From Oceanibium sediminis (GTDB lineage Bacteria > Pseudomonadota > Alphaproteobacteria > Rhodobacterales > Rhodobacteraceae): DNA of 64,000 bases. The notes under the pieces are model-generated. The model was given only the letters and a program-made list of their open reading frames with translations, made no database searches and was not told where the DNA came from. The translations under genes were made by a program, and so were the position numbers. The stretch covers positions 1 to 64,000 of the forward strand of contig NZ_QGNX01000007.1 in NCBI RefSeq assembly GCF_003265325.1. Direction: 5' to 3'. Positions 1-7,697 of this stretch are shown here, piece after piece (position 1 is the stretch's first letter; each line of letters begins with the position of its first letter).

Positions 1-137
1 CCCATCTTCTTGATGTTGCGCTCCAGCGCGTCCAGGTCCAGCACCAGGCAGGGCGTCTGGATGTCCGCCTCGTCCATCCCCGGAAGTGCGGGAACGTCGA
101 AACCGACCTCAGGGTCGTTGGTCATCAGGTCCTTCAT
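1..137 (-). CDS. bhcC: beta-hydroxyaspartate aldolase, 5' end only (BhcC / D-threonine-aldolase-like)
   Basis: Only the first 45 or so codons are present; the gene runs off the left edge. The N-terminus reads through PALPGMDEADIQTPCLVLDLDALERN, in pieces typical of the PLP-dependent D-3-hydroxyaspartate/D-threonine aldolase family. The lysine that would bind PLP lies outside the window. In the beta-hydroxyaspartate cycle this enzyme condenses glyoxylate with glycine to give beta-hydroxyaspartate. The ATG at 137 follows an AAAAGGA ribosome site; a second ATG at 125 is less well placed. It lies 31 bp after bhcA on the same strand, which strongly supports the call. The gene names in the known cluster run A-B-C-D, so a C-type gene directly after bhcA may mean a different order here. 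Confidence 0.82.
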   Translation of the reverse strand, partial: MKDLMTNDPEVGFDVPALPGMDEADIQTPCLVLDLDALERNIKKM

Positions 138-168
138 ATCGCAGTCCTTTTCATACCTGGTGTCGGGT

Positions 169-1335
169 TCAAGCGGTTTCGCGCAAGTAGGACATGGCCA
201 CGTCGACCCCGCCCCTCTGGTGCGGAACCCCGACCAGTTCCAGCCCCATCTCGCAGCCGGCAAGCGCCCCGGTCAGCGTGAGGTCGTTGATGTCGCCGAG
301 GTGCCCGATCCGGAACACCTTGTCCGCAACCTTGGACAGCCCCGAGCCGAGGGACATGTTGAACTTCTCGAGCACAACCTTGCGGTAGGCGTCGGCGCTG
401 TGCCCTTCGGGCATCATGACCGTGGTCAGCACCGGCGAGTAGTGGCGCGGGGACTCGCAGAGGTTTTCCAGCCCCCAGGCCTGCACCGCGCGGCGGGTCG
501 CCTCGGCATGGCGTTCGTGCCGGGCGAAGACCGTATCGAGCCCTTCTTCCAGCAGCCGGTCCAGGACGCTCGACAGGCCGTAAAGCAGGTTGGTCGCCGG
601 GGTGTAGGGGAAGTAGCCGGTCTTGTTCGCGGCGATCATCTCGGCCCAGTCCCAGTAGGAGCGTTTCAGCCCGGCGCTTTCCGACGCCTTCAGCGCCCGC
701 GGCCCGACAGCGTTGAACGACAGGCCCGGCGGCAGCATCAGCCCCTTTTGCGAGCCCGCGACGACCACGTCGATCCCCCATTCGTCCATGCGCAGATCGG
801 CCGAGCAGAGCCCCGAGATGGTGTCGACCACGAACAGGGCCGGGTGCCCAGCCGCGTCGATCGCCTTTCGGATTTCTTCGAGCCGGGTGGTGGACCCGGT
901 GGAGGTTTCGTTGTGCACGACGCAAAGCGCCTTGATCTCGTGGTTCTTGTCCTTGCGCAGGGCATCCTCGACCACGTCGGGATCGACCCCGGCGCGCCAG
1001 TTGCTGCCGATGGTGACCGGGTCGAGGCCAAGCCGCCCGGCCAGGCGATTCCAGAGGCTGGCGAAATGCCCGGTTTCGAAGGTGGCGATCCGGTCGCCCG
1101 GCGACAGGCAGTTGACGAGGGCCGCCTCCCAGGCGCCGGTGCCCGAGGACGGGTAGATCACCACGTCATGCTCGGTCTTGAAGACGGATTTGATATCGCC
1201 CAGCACTTTTCGGCCCAGCTCTCCGAAGGCGGGACCGCGATGATCGATCACCTGCCGGGAGGTGGCGGCCAGGACCTCGGGAGGGACCGGCGAAGGGCCT
1301 GGGATTTGCAGAAAATGGGTACCGTGAGCGCGCAT
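169..1335 (-). CDS. bhcA: Aspartate-glyoxylate aminotransferase (BhcA), class V PLP enzyme
   Basis: This 388-residue protein is a fold-type I, class V aminotransferase of the serine/alanine-glyoxylate group. The PLP lysine is K197 in AGSQKGLMLPPG, and the cofactor-binding SSGTGAWEA lies near residue 63. Serine-glyoxylate and aspartate-glyoxylate enzymes look alike, so the choice of BhcA rests on the following bhcC-like gene. BhcA converts glyoxylate plus aspartate to glycine plus oxaloacetate, the first step of the beta-hydroxyaspartate cycle. The ATG has a strong GGAGGG ribosome site. A promoter-like region with the motif shared with puuD and the BMP transporter operon lies just upstream (1366-1434). 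No IclR-type bhcR gene adjoins it here. Confidence 0.87.
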   Translation of the reverse strand: MRAHGTHFLQIPGPSPVPPEVLAATSRQVIDHRGPAFGELGRKVLGDIKSVFKTEHDVVIYPSSGTGAWEAALVNCLSPGDRIATFETGHFASLWNRLAGRLGLDPVTIGSNWRAGVDPDVVEDALRKDKNHEIKALCVVHNETSTGSTTRLEEIRKAIDAAGHPALFVVDTISGLCSADLRMDEWGIDVVVAGSQKGLMLPPGLSFNAVGPRALKASESAGLKRSYWDWAEMIAANKTGYFPYTPATNLLYGLSSVLDRLLEEGLDTVFARHERHAEATRRAVQAWGLENLCESPRHYSPVLTTVMMPEGHSADAYRKVVLEKFNMSLGSGLSKVADKVFRIGHLGDINDLTLTGALAGCEMGLELVGVPHQRGGVDVAMSYLRETA

Positions 1336-1365
1336 TTCGAGCCCTCCTTTGATTTCGACACCGGC

Positions 1366-1434
1366 ACTATGGGCGGAGCGGGATTATTTCTTCAATCGCG
1401 AATAACGGTGCTATTATTGAGAAACTTCGATCAA
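1366..1434 (-). promoter_or_regulatory. Predicted bhcA promoter with LysR-type two-part site (copy A)
   Basis: Reading leftward, TTGAAG (complement of 1390-1395) and CATAGT (complement of 1366-1371) are spaced 18 bp apart as -35/-10 candidates. The -35 element is overlapped by a 22-bp motif at 1394-1415. It begins AATCGCGAATAACGG and matches 17 of 22 positions of the copy at 13515. A second block, TTCGATCAA at 1426-1434, sits 32 bp from the motif start, exactly as in the puuD copy. This fits a LysR activator binding beside the -35 box. The promoter calls are inferred. Confidence 0.55.
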
Positions 1435-2177
1435 TCGGGTGCGGCCCGCAGTGTAACCGCCACACGCCCGAAGTCGCTGAAATCGGACGAGAAAGTCTCG
1501 TCCGCAGCGACCTGGGTGATGCCGGTATAACTGCCGGTGGTGATGATCGTGCCCGCCGGAGCGCCGCCCCGTCCGGCCAGATGCACCAGCGCCCAATGCA
1601 GCATCCCCCCAGGGTCGCCGAAAGGATGCGCGGCCCAGCTCCCGGACCAATCGCCCACGCCCCATTGGACGTGCACGTTGCCCAGATCCTGCCCCTGCCA
1701 GGGCACATCGGGTCCGAGGACGATGCCCCCGGTCGCCTGGTTGTCGGCCAGCTTCCACAGACCGGCCGGATCATGGGTGCCGCTTGGTAGACGCGTGGCC
1801 AACAGCTCCAGCAGGGGAACGACATGCCCGACATGGGTCAGGTTGGCTGCCGCGTCAGCGGGCGGCGAGCCGGGGTGCACCGGTGTCGAGAGCCGGAAGC
1901 CGAGTTCCGCCTCAACCCCGATCCGCGGGGCCCCGCGCGGCAAGGCCCGCGGCGCACCGCTAAGCGAGATCATCGCGCGGGGGACCGGCGCGATATAGGG
2001 ATCGGGATCACTAGCATTGCGCCCGACCTTCCAGGCGCCCGCCGGGCCGATCTGGTCCACCACACGATCCTGTATTGCATAGGCCGCTGCCCGCGTGGGG
2101 GGCGCGGGCAGCGGCGCGGTTACTGGCATGCCACCACGATGCGCCGCGATCAGCTGCGCCGCCGCATCCCCAAGCAT
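1431..2177 (-). CDS. 2-keto-4-pentenoate hydratase-like protein (FAH/MhpD superfamily)
   Basis: The protein is about 248 residues, normal for the MhpD-type hydratase/decarboxylase branch of the fumarylacetoacetate hydrolase superfamily. Recognisable parts are the N-terminal RAAAYAIQD region, the AWKVGRN segment, the metal-site block GVEAELGFRL and the C-terminal GTIITTGSYTG segment. Family members hydrate or decarboxylate 2-oxo acids using Mg2+. The substrate cannot be told from sequence. I prefer the ATG at 2177, which forms a TGATG junction with the upstream amidase and has GGAG five bases ahead; an alternative ATG is at 2192. It is the last gene of the puuD operon, directly before bhcA. 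A role in ureide or keto-acid turnover feeding glyoxylate or pyruvate is a guess. Confidence 0.75.
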   Translation of the reverse strand: MLGDAAAQLIAAHRGGMPVTAPLPAPPTRAAAYAIQDRVVDQIGPAGAWKVGRNASDPDPYIAPVPRAMISLSGAPRALPRGAPRIGVEAELGFRLSTPVHPGSPPADAAANLTHVGHVVPLLELLATRLPSGTHDPAGLWKLADNQATGGIVLGPDVPWQGQDLGNVHVQWGVGDWSGSWAAHPFGDPGGMLHWALVHLAGRGGAPAGTIITTGSYTGITQVAADETFSSDFSDFGRVAVTLRAAPD

Positions 2178-3577
2178 CACAGCTCCGGCCATTGCCAGGC
2201 GGGGGAAAGCGATTCACATTTCTCCGCCATGTCAAGCAGGCGGATATCGCTGCCATAGCGTCCAACAAGCTGGAATCCGATCGGCAGGCCGGCTTTCGAC
2301 GGGGTGCAGGGGATGTTGATCCCGGGCAGCCCGCCGGCATTGGCGAAGGGCGTGAAGACGGCATGGCCCCGCGGGCCGACCGGCTGGTCCGCGATCGTCG
2401 CGGGATGGGTTTCGGCCTTGGGCCAAGGCAGCGCACTGACACTGGGGGTCATGATGAAGTCGCGTTCCAGGAACACATTCGCCAGCGTGTTGCGCAGGGC
2501 GGCGACCTGGCTCACCATCTCGAAATAGAGGACCGCGCTTGCCCCTTCCCCGGTTTCGGCCAGGGGCAGCAGGTTTTCATTTACCTTGCTTCGCGCATCC
2601 GGATGCTGCCTGAGCAGCCAGGCCAGTCCGACCGGGCCGATCAGGCCCCAGATCGCGTTGAGCTCCTCAACATCGAAGGGCACGTTCCCCTCGACGACGC
2701 GGCAGCCGGCCTTGGCGAGCATCTCGGCGGCGGCATCGACGCTGGCCGCGATCTCGGGGTCGACGGGGGTGTCGCCGAACTGGCGCACGTAGAGGATCTT
2801 CGTCTTCTGCGGCGGGCGGAACTCAGCGATATCGCCGCGCCCGCCAAAGCCAAGCGAGGCGCGGTCGCGCGGGTCCGGCTGCGCCATGACCGAAAGCGCG
2901 GCGCGCAGGTCGCCGACAGACCGCGCCATCGGGCCCAGCGTTTCGAAATCCAGCAGAAGCGGGGGAAAGCCGCCGCTGCGCCCGACGAAGCCGGGGCTCG
3001 GCTTGAGCCCCACCAGACCGGTATGCGCCGACGGTCGGCGGATCGAGCCGCCGCCGTCCGTCCCGATCGCGACGACCCCCATGCCCGAGGCGACGGAGGC
3101 GACGGCGCCGCCGCTCGACCCGCCCGGCGTTAGGTCGGGATCCCAGGGGTTGCCGGTGGGACCGAACAGCAGGTTGTCGGTATGGCCCTGAAGGGTGAAT
3201 TCCGGCGCGTTGGTCTTGCCGAGGATGATCGCGCCCCCGGCACGCAACCGCTCCACCGGGGTTTCATCCGCCTCGGGGTGGAAATCCGCGTAAAGCCGGC
3301 TGCCCCAGGTACAGGGCAGCCCGCGCACGTGGATGTTGTCCTTGATCGTGATCGGCACCCCGTCGAGCGGGCCGAGCGCAACCCCGCCCTTCCAGCGCGC
3401 GGAGCTGGCCTTCGCGGCCTCTTCGGCGGCCTCCCGGTCCTCGGCGATGATCGCGTTGAGCACAGGATTGACGGCATCGATGCGCGCGTGGGTCTCGGCC
3501 AGGACGTCGACGGGGTCCAGCTCGCCGTAGCGATAGCCCGCCGAAAGTTCCCGGACCCCCTTTTTCCACAAGGCCAT
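2177..3577 (-). CDS. Amidase, amidase-signature family
   Basis: This 466-residue protein is a full-length amidase-signature enzyme. The Ser-cisSer-Lys triad is complete: K79 in TIKDN, S154 in PGGSSGG and nucleophile S178 in GTDGGGSIRRPS. Such enzymes hydrolyse carboxamides to acid plus ammonia; the substrate is unknown. The start at 3577 has GAAGG eight bases upstream and follows the RidA-like gene by 10 bp. Its position between the RidA-like and hydratase-like genes suggests release of ammonia from an intermediate made upstream in the pathway. GatA is unlikely because gatB and gatC are absent nearby. A second amidase of the same family is at 47702-49132. Confidence 0.88.
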   Translation of the reverse strand: MALWKKGVRELSAGYRYGELDPVDVLAETHARIDAVNPVLNAIIAEDREAAEEAAKASSARWKGGVALGPLDGVPITIKDNIHVRGLPCTWGSRLYADFHPEADETPVERLRAGGAIILGKTNAPEFTLQGHTDNLLFGPTGNPWDPDLTPGGSSGGAVASVASGMGVVAIGTDGGGSIRRPSAHTGLVGLKPSPGFVGRSGGFPPLLLDFETLGPMARSVGDLRAALSVMAQPDPRDRASLGFGGRGDIAEFRPPQKTKILYVRQFGDTPVDPEIAASVDAAAEMLAKAGCRVVEGNVPFDVEELNAIWGLIGPVGLAWLLRQHPDARSKVNENLLPLAETGEGASAVLYFEMVSQVAALRNTLANVFLERDFIMTPSVSALPWPKAETHPATIADQPVGPRGHAVFTPFANAGGLPGINIPCTPSKAGLPIGFQLVGRYGSDIRLLDMAEKCESLSPAWQWPEL

Positions 3578-3587
3578 TCCGTTGCCT

Positions 3588-3977
3588 TCAGGACTGTTCG
3601 ATATAGGCGATCACGTCGAATTCGACGAGCAACTCAGGAATGCCGAACGTCCCCGTGACCGTCGCACGCGATGGCAGGGTGTCCCCCTTGAAGAACTCCT
3701 TGTAGGCTTCGTTCATGCCCTGGAAGTAGCGCATGTCCGACAGGTAGATCATCACCCGCGCCACATCCTGCAACCCGCCGCCGGCGGCCTCCAGCAGGTG
3801 GGTGAGGTTGGTCAGGGCCTGACGTGTCTGCGCCTGGATATCCCCCACGCCGACGACCTTGCCATCGAGATCCAGCCCCACCGTGGCGGTATAGAAATGA
3901 TTGCCGGCCATGGTCGCCTGCGAATGCGGGTTGGGCGAAACCAGTACCTTGGGGGAATAGATGGTGCGAATTGTCAT
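3588..3977 (-). CDS. RidA/YjgF/YER057c family protein (reactive-intermediate deaminase-like)
   Basis: About 129 residues, the normal size for this trimeric family. Family features are the N-terminal region with SPNPHSQATMAGNHFYTA, the QTRQALTNLTHLLEAAGGGL helix (split across its middle) and the late SRATVTG carrying the arginine that binds the substrate carboxylate. RidA hydrolyses reactive enamines and imines, and related proteins hydrolyse aminoacrylate in pyrimidine catabolism. The start at 3977 is preferred because AAGGA precedes it by nine bases. A longer reading from 4019 would overlap the preceding peptidase gene and adds a non-conserved tail. It is embedded in the puuD operon. A role on an imine or carbamoyl intermediate is inferred. 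Confidence 0.85.
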   Translation of the reverse strand: MTIRTIYSPKVLVSPNPHSQATMAGNHFYTATVGLDLDGKVVGVGDIQAQTRQALTNLTHLLEAAGGGLQDVARVMIYLSDMRYFQGMNEAYKEFFKGDTLPSRATVTGTFGIPELLVEFDVIAYIEQS

Positions 3978-3994
3978 GTCTTGGGGTCCTTGTC

Positions 3995-5425
3995 TTAATG
4001 CGTTTGAAAGGTTGTCCATGCGCCGCTGGTTGCGAGCAGGATGAGGAACTGGGTCAGCACGCGCGCGCCGCTGCCGGTGGGCCCCGCGGGTCCGAGGGCG
4101 TCAGCCGCTTCGTGCCAGCAGGTGTTGTAGAGATCGAGGTGAAGCCAGGGCGTCCCCTCGACGAACTGTTGCAAGAACTTGGCCGCGATCGGCGTGCTGC
4201 CCATCTGGCCCGTGGTGGAGAAGTTCCGCAGATCGGCGACCGGGCTGCGCAGGAAGTCCAGGTACTCGTCCCAGAGCGGCAGTTCCCAGATCTTTTCGCC
4301 GGCAATCCCGTCAGCCTCGCGCAACAGCGCCAGCGCGGCCGGGGTGTTCGTGAAGGTGCTTACGCCGAGGGGGCCGAAGATGCCCATCGTGGCGCCGGTC
4401 AGCGTGGCCAGGTCGACCATCAGCGCCGGCTTCAGCCCGGCCCCGTAGCCGAGCGCATCCGCCAGCACGAGCCGCCCCTCGGCGTCGGTGTTGATGACCT
4501 CGACGGTCTTGCCGGAATAGGTCGTCAGGACATCGCTGGGCCGCATCGCGCCGGTGCCGGGCATGTTCTCGACCACGGCGAAAAGGGCTGTCACCGGCAT
4601 CTCGGGGCGCAGGGCGGCGATGGCCTGCATGGCCCCCGCGACCGCCGCGCCGCCGCCCATGTCGGCCTTCATCTGCTCCATCCCGTCGGCCTTCTTCAGC
4701 GAGATCCCCCCGCTGTCGAAGGTGACGGTCTTGCCGACCAGCACGACCGGCGGGCCCTCCAGCCCCTCGGGGCGATAGTCGAGCCGCACCAGGGCCGGGT
4801 CATGCGCACTGCCCGCCGAGACGCCGAGGAAGCCGCCCATGCCCATCTGTTCCAGCGCGTCGCGTCCGAAATGGGTGAAGGCGAAGCCCGCGTCCTGCGC
4901 AAGGTCGCGCATCCTGGCGACGAAGTCGGGCGGGGTCATCTTGTTGGCGGGTGTCGCGCTCAGATCCCTTGCGAAGGAGGCCGCTCCGGCCACCGCGCGC
5001 GCGTCGCGCAGAAGCGCGGCGTCGGGCGCGGGCGCGAAATGCAGATCGAGCGACGGGCGACGCTCGGATTTCCAGCAGGCGAAGTCATGCCCGGCCAGCA
5101 GCGCGCCCTCGATCAGGGCTTGCTGATGGGTCCGCGGATCGCCCGAAAACCCCGCCGTATCCGGCAGATGCAGTGTGGCGTTGCGCGCGCCATTCTCCCG
5201 CAGAAAGGACACGGCGGCGCCTGCGCGGCGGCGGTTCTGTTCAGGACGCAGCGGGTCAAGGGCGACAACGGCCACAGGCCCCGCCGCGCCTCCCGGCAAC
5301 AGCGCCGGGGCGCTGCGCCCGGCCCAGTCGATGCCGCTTGCCTTGGCAACCTCCCGCAGGGCGGCGGGGTCGCCGACACCGGCGCCGATCGCCACGCACA
5401 GGACGAAAGGATTGGCGCCGGTCAT
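3995..5425 (-). CDS. M17 leucyl-aminopeptidase family metallopeptidase
   Basis: From the ATG at 5425 the product is 476 residues. The metal and catalytic ligands of PepA are all present with the correct spacing: K232, D237, K244 and D255 in the LVGKTVTFDSGG region, then D314 and E316 in NTDAEGRL. The chosen start overlaps the stop of the puuE-like gene as ATGA, showing translational coupling; a start at 5464 would add 13 residues inside that gene. M17 enzymes remove N-terminal residues from peptides and some act on Cys-Gly conjugates. A general housekeeping PepA would not usually sit inside a purine-type operon, so this may act on a specific amide or dipeptide-like intermediate. That function is unproven. 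Confidence 0.88.
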   Translation of the reverse strand: MTGANPFVLCVAIGAGVGDPAALREVAKASGIDWAGRSAPALLPGGAAGPVAVVALDPLRPEQNRRRAGAAVSFLRENGARNATLHLPDTAGFSGDPRTHQQALIEGALLAGHDFACWKSERRPSLDLHFAPAPDAALLRDARAVAGAASFARDLSATPANKMTPPDFVARMRDLAQDAGFAFTHFGRDALEQMGMGGFLGVSAGSAHDPALVRLDYRPEGLEGPPVVLVGKTVTFDSGGISLKKADGMEQMKADMGGGAAVAGAMQAIAALRPEMPVTALFAVVENMPGTGAMRPSDVLTTYSGKTVEVINTDAEGRLVLADALGYGAGLKPALMVDLATLTGATMGIFGPLGVSTFTNTPAALALLREADGIAGEKIWELPLWDEYLDFLRSPVADLRNFSTTGQMGSTPIAAKFLQQFVEGTPWLHLDLYNTCWHEAADALGPAGPTGSGARVLTQFLILLATSGAWTTFQTH

Positions 5426-6357
5426 TCCCGCCCTCCGCCGGGTGCCGGCCAGATCCGTTTCCAATGCGCCGCGATATCCGCGCGGCGGCAGACCCAGACA
5501 TCGTCATGGGCGGTGATATGGTCCAGGAACCGCGCCAACCCCCGGGCGCGCCCGGGGTGGCCTGCCATGCGCGGATGCAGCCCGATGTTGAGCATCCGGG
5601 GCGACGTCGCCCCCTCTTCGTAGAGCTGGTCGAAGGAATCCCGCAGCAGGGCGAGGAACTCGTCCGCCGTCTGAAGGCCCCGCGGCACCAGTTTGCAGTC
5701 ATTGGTGACCAGCGAATAGGGCACGATCAGTTGCGGCTGGCCGCTGACCTCCACCCAGTAGGGCAGCTCGTCGTTATAGGCATCGGAGTCGTAGGAAATT
5801 CCCGCCTCGACCAGCAGTTCGCGGGTGTTCACGCTGGGCCCGTAGCGGCAGCACCAGCCCTCGGGCGCGCGGCCGACGGTTTTCCTGAGGCTGGCGATCG
5901 CGCGGGCGATATTGGCCCGCTCTTCTTCGCGGCTCGACAGCCAGGGCTTGTCCCAGCGCCAGCCGTGACAGCAGATGTCGGCCTCGTCCTCGCGGATCCG
6001 GCGGGCCAGGTCGGGGACACGCTCCAGCGCCTGGGCGCAGGCGAAGGCGGTGTAGGGCAGCCCGCGGTCCGCGAACAGGCGCAGAAGCCGCCAGACCCCT
6101 ACCCTGCTGCCGTACTCATACATAGATTCAGCCGCCAGGTCGCGCCCATCGATGCCTGTGTCCATGCCCTCGCCCTCGGTCAGGGCGGTATCGGTGCGCG
6201 GGTCCCCGTCGAGCGGGGAATACTCCGCCCCCTCCTCGATGTTGAGCGCGAAGGTGACCGCGATACGCGCCCCGCCCGGCCATTGCGGGTCCGGCGGCGT
6301 GGCGCCGTAGCCGATGAAATCGCGGGCCGGGCCCATGCTGTTCTGTTCTGCGGTCAT
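5422..6357 (-). CDS. puuE: PuuE-type allantoinase / polysaccharide-deacetylase-fold hydrolase
   Basis: The 311-residue protein starts with the family motif DFIGYGATPPDPQWPGGARIA (in two halves) and continues with NIEEGAEYS, YEYGSRVGVWR, ICCHGWRW and DSDAYNDELPYW. These identify the PuuE group, which opens the allantoin ring to allantoate without a metal-dependent amidohydrolase fold. Related proteins in the same group hydrolyse cyclic imides, so the substrate is not certain. It lies 1 bp from puuD, the urate hydroxylase gene, which favours allantoin. No 5-hydroxyisourate hydrolase or OHCU decarboxylase gene is in the window. A second, divergent PuuE-like gene is at 49129-50019. Confidence 0.82.
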   Translation of the reverse strand: MTAEQNSMGPARDFIGYGATPPDPQWPGGARIAVTFALNIEEGAEYSPLDGDPRTDTALTEGEGMDTGIDGRDLAAESMYEYGSRVGVWRLLRLFADRGLPYTAFACAQALERVPDLARRIREDEADICCHGWRWDKPWLSSREEERANIARAIASLRKTVGRAPEGWCCRYGPSVNTRELLVEAGISYDSDAYNDELPYWVEVSGQPQLIVPYSLVTNDCKLVPRGLQTADEFLALLRDSFDQLYEEGATSPRMLNIGLHPRMAGHPGRARGLARFLDHITAHDDVWVCRRADIAAHWKRIWPAPGGGRE

Positions 6358-6358
6358 G

Positions 6359-7543
6359 TCATTCCACCCTTGCGCCGCCGTCGATCCAACGGCCGATCGT
6401 CGCGCGCTCTTCCTCGGTCATCTCGGTCCAGTTGCCCGGCGGCATCGCGTCGCCCTGCACAGACTGCAACAGGATCATCGGCGCGGCGTCGGCGGCCAGT
6501 TGCGCCCCGTCCAGCCGCAGCCCCTTGGGCGGCGCGTCAAAGCCTTCCTCGGTGGGATTGGCGGCGTGGCAGACCGCGCAGCGCTGATCGAGGATCGGCT
6601 TGATGTCGCCATAGACCAGCGCCCCTCCATCGGCGGGCGCCGCCGGACGCCCGGCGGGCGCGACCAGGACCGCGGCGGCGACGAAGAACGCCGCGCCGAG
6701 CGCGATGTAGCCGGGCCGCGCATGACCGTGATGCATGGTGTTGAAGAAATGCCGGACCGAAACCCCAGAGGCGCTGATCAGGATGAAGGCGATCCACCCG
6801 AGGTCGCTGGAATAGGTCATCGGGAAATGTGCCGCGATCATCGCGAACAGCACCGGCAGGGTCAGGTAGTTGTTGTGATAGTTGCGCTTCTTGGCCTGCG
6901 CGCCGACGTCGAACTGCTCGATCGTGCCATCCTCGATCGCCTTCAGCATCCGCCGCTGCCCGGGCAGGATCGAAAACCACACGTTACCCGCCATGATCGT
7001 GCCCATCACGATGCCGGTGTGAAGGAAAGCCGCCTTACCGCTGAAAACCTGGAAGAACCCCCAGGTAGCGGCGGAAAACACAACCGCAAGCGCGGCGAAG
7101 AGAACCGTCTCGTTGTCGATCAGGCGGCACATGAGGTCATAGATCACCCATCCGAGCACGAGGGAGGCGAGGCTCAGCAGGATCGCCTGGCCCGCCGACA
7201 GCCCCTCGCCGCCGCCCGCCACCAGGTTGAGGCTGGCGCCGTACCAGTAGACGACGGCCAGCAGGAACGCGCCCGACAGCCAGGTTCCCAAGGATTCGTA
7301 CTTCGACCACTTCAGCCGCGCCGGCACATGCCCGGGGCCCAGCGGATAGCGGCGGTAGTTGTAGATCGCGCCGCCGTGGATCGACCATAACTCGCCCGAA
7401 ACCCCCTTCAGCGGTGGCTCGGGCGCACGGAATGACCTGTCGATGCGATTGAAATAGAACGATGAGCCCACCCAGGTGATCGCGGCGACAACATGAAACC
7501 ATCGCAGCGCAAGGTGCAGCCATTCAACGATATAGCCCGACAT
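6359..7543 (-). CDS. puuD: Urate hydroxylase PuuD, membrane protein with C-terminal cytochrome c domain
   Basis: The 394-residue protein matches the PuuD family (DUF989). It has several membrane helices from residue 10 to about 300 with conserved histidines, WSIHGGAIYNYRRY near residue 54, and the NYHNNYLTLPVLFAM segment near 217. The C-terminus is a c-type cytochrome: C322-A-V-C325-H326 binds haem, and M367 in GDAMPPGN is the likely axial ligand. PuuD oxidises urate to 5-hydroxyisourate and passes electrons to the respiratory chain, so no H2O2 is made. It is first in the operon puuD-puuE-M17-ridA-amidase-hydratase and follows the shared LysR-type promoter site. The product is probably an inner-membrane protein with the haem domain in the periplasm. 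Confidence 0.9.
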   Translation of the reverse strand: MSGYIVEWLHLALRWFHVVAAITWVGSSFYFNRIDRSFRAPEPPLKGVSGELWSIHGGAIYNYRRYPLGPGHVPARLKWSKYESLGTWLSGAFLLAVVYWYGASLNLVAGGGEGLSAGQAILLSLASLVLGWVIYDLMCRLIDNETVLFAALAVVFSAATWGFFQVFSGKAAFLHTGIVMGTIMAGNVWFSILPGQRRMLKAIEDGTIEQFDVGAQAKKRNYHNNYLTLPVLFAMIAAHFPMTYSSDLGWIAFILISASGVSVRHFFNTMHHGHARPGYIALGAAFFVAAAVLVAPAGRPAAPADGGALVYGDIKPILDQRCAVCHAANPTEEGFDAPPKGLRLDGAQLAADAAPMILLQSVQGDAMPPGNWTEMTEEERATIGRWIDGGARVE

Positions 7544-7554
7544 GATATTCCACT

Positions 7555-7579
7555 GTTCTTTGTGTTCTCATCAAAGAAC
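7555..7579 (-). promoter_or_regulatory. Inverted repeat in the puuD leader
   Basis: GTTCTTTG at 7555-7562 and CAAAGAAC at 7572-7579 form a perfect 8-bp inverted repeat with a 9-base gap. It ends 12 bases before the puuD ATG and lies downstream of the predicted start of transcription. The right arm repeats TCAAAGAACG from the regulatory site at 13515-13540. It could be a second regulator site or a leader hairpin that masks the ribosome site. Confidence 0.45.
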
Positions 7580-7601
7580 GGCCGTCAGGCCGCCCCTGCC
7601 C

Positions 7602-7670
7602 AGACTGGCGCAAGGGCATTGTTCATCCAATCTCAAAGAGTGGTATTTTTGATCGGTTAATTCGATCAAA
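7602..7670 (-). promoter_or_regulatory. Predicted puuD promoter with LysR-type two-part site (copy B)
   Basis: Leftward -35 candidate TTGGAT (complement of 7625-7630) and -10 candidate CAGTCT (complement of 7602-7607) have 17-bp spacing. The motif at 7629-7654 starts AATCTCAAAGAGTGG and matches 21 of 26 positions of the copy at 13515. A perfect inverted repeat, TTTGATCG-N7-CGATCAAA at 7648-7670, overlaps its end. The block TTCGATCAA at 7661-7669 has the same offset as in the bhcA copy. A LysR gene begins 28 bp away, its coding end at 7698. Confidence 0.58.
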
Positions 7671-7697
7671 GGGCCGTCACGCCCCGAGTCCCCCGTC

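Noticed and set aside
10-1530. 506-codon open frame on the plus strand
   Set aside because: It lies opposite bhcA, has no recognisable domain, and reflects high-GC third-position bias; the minus strand gives a clear aminotransferase.
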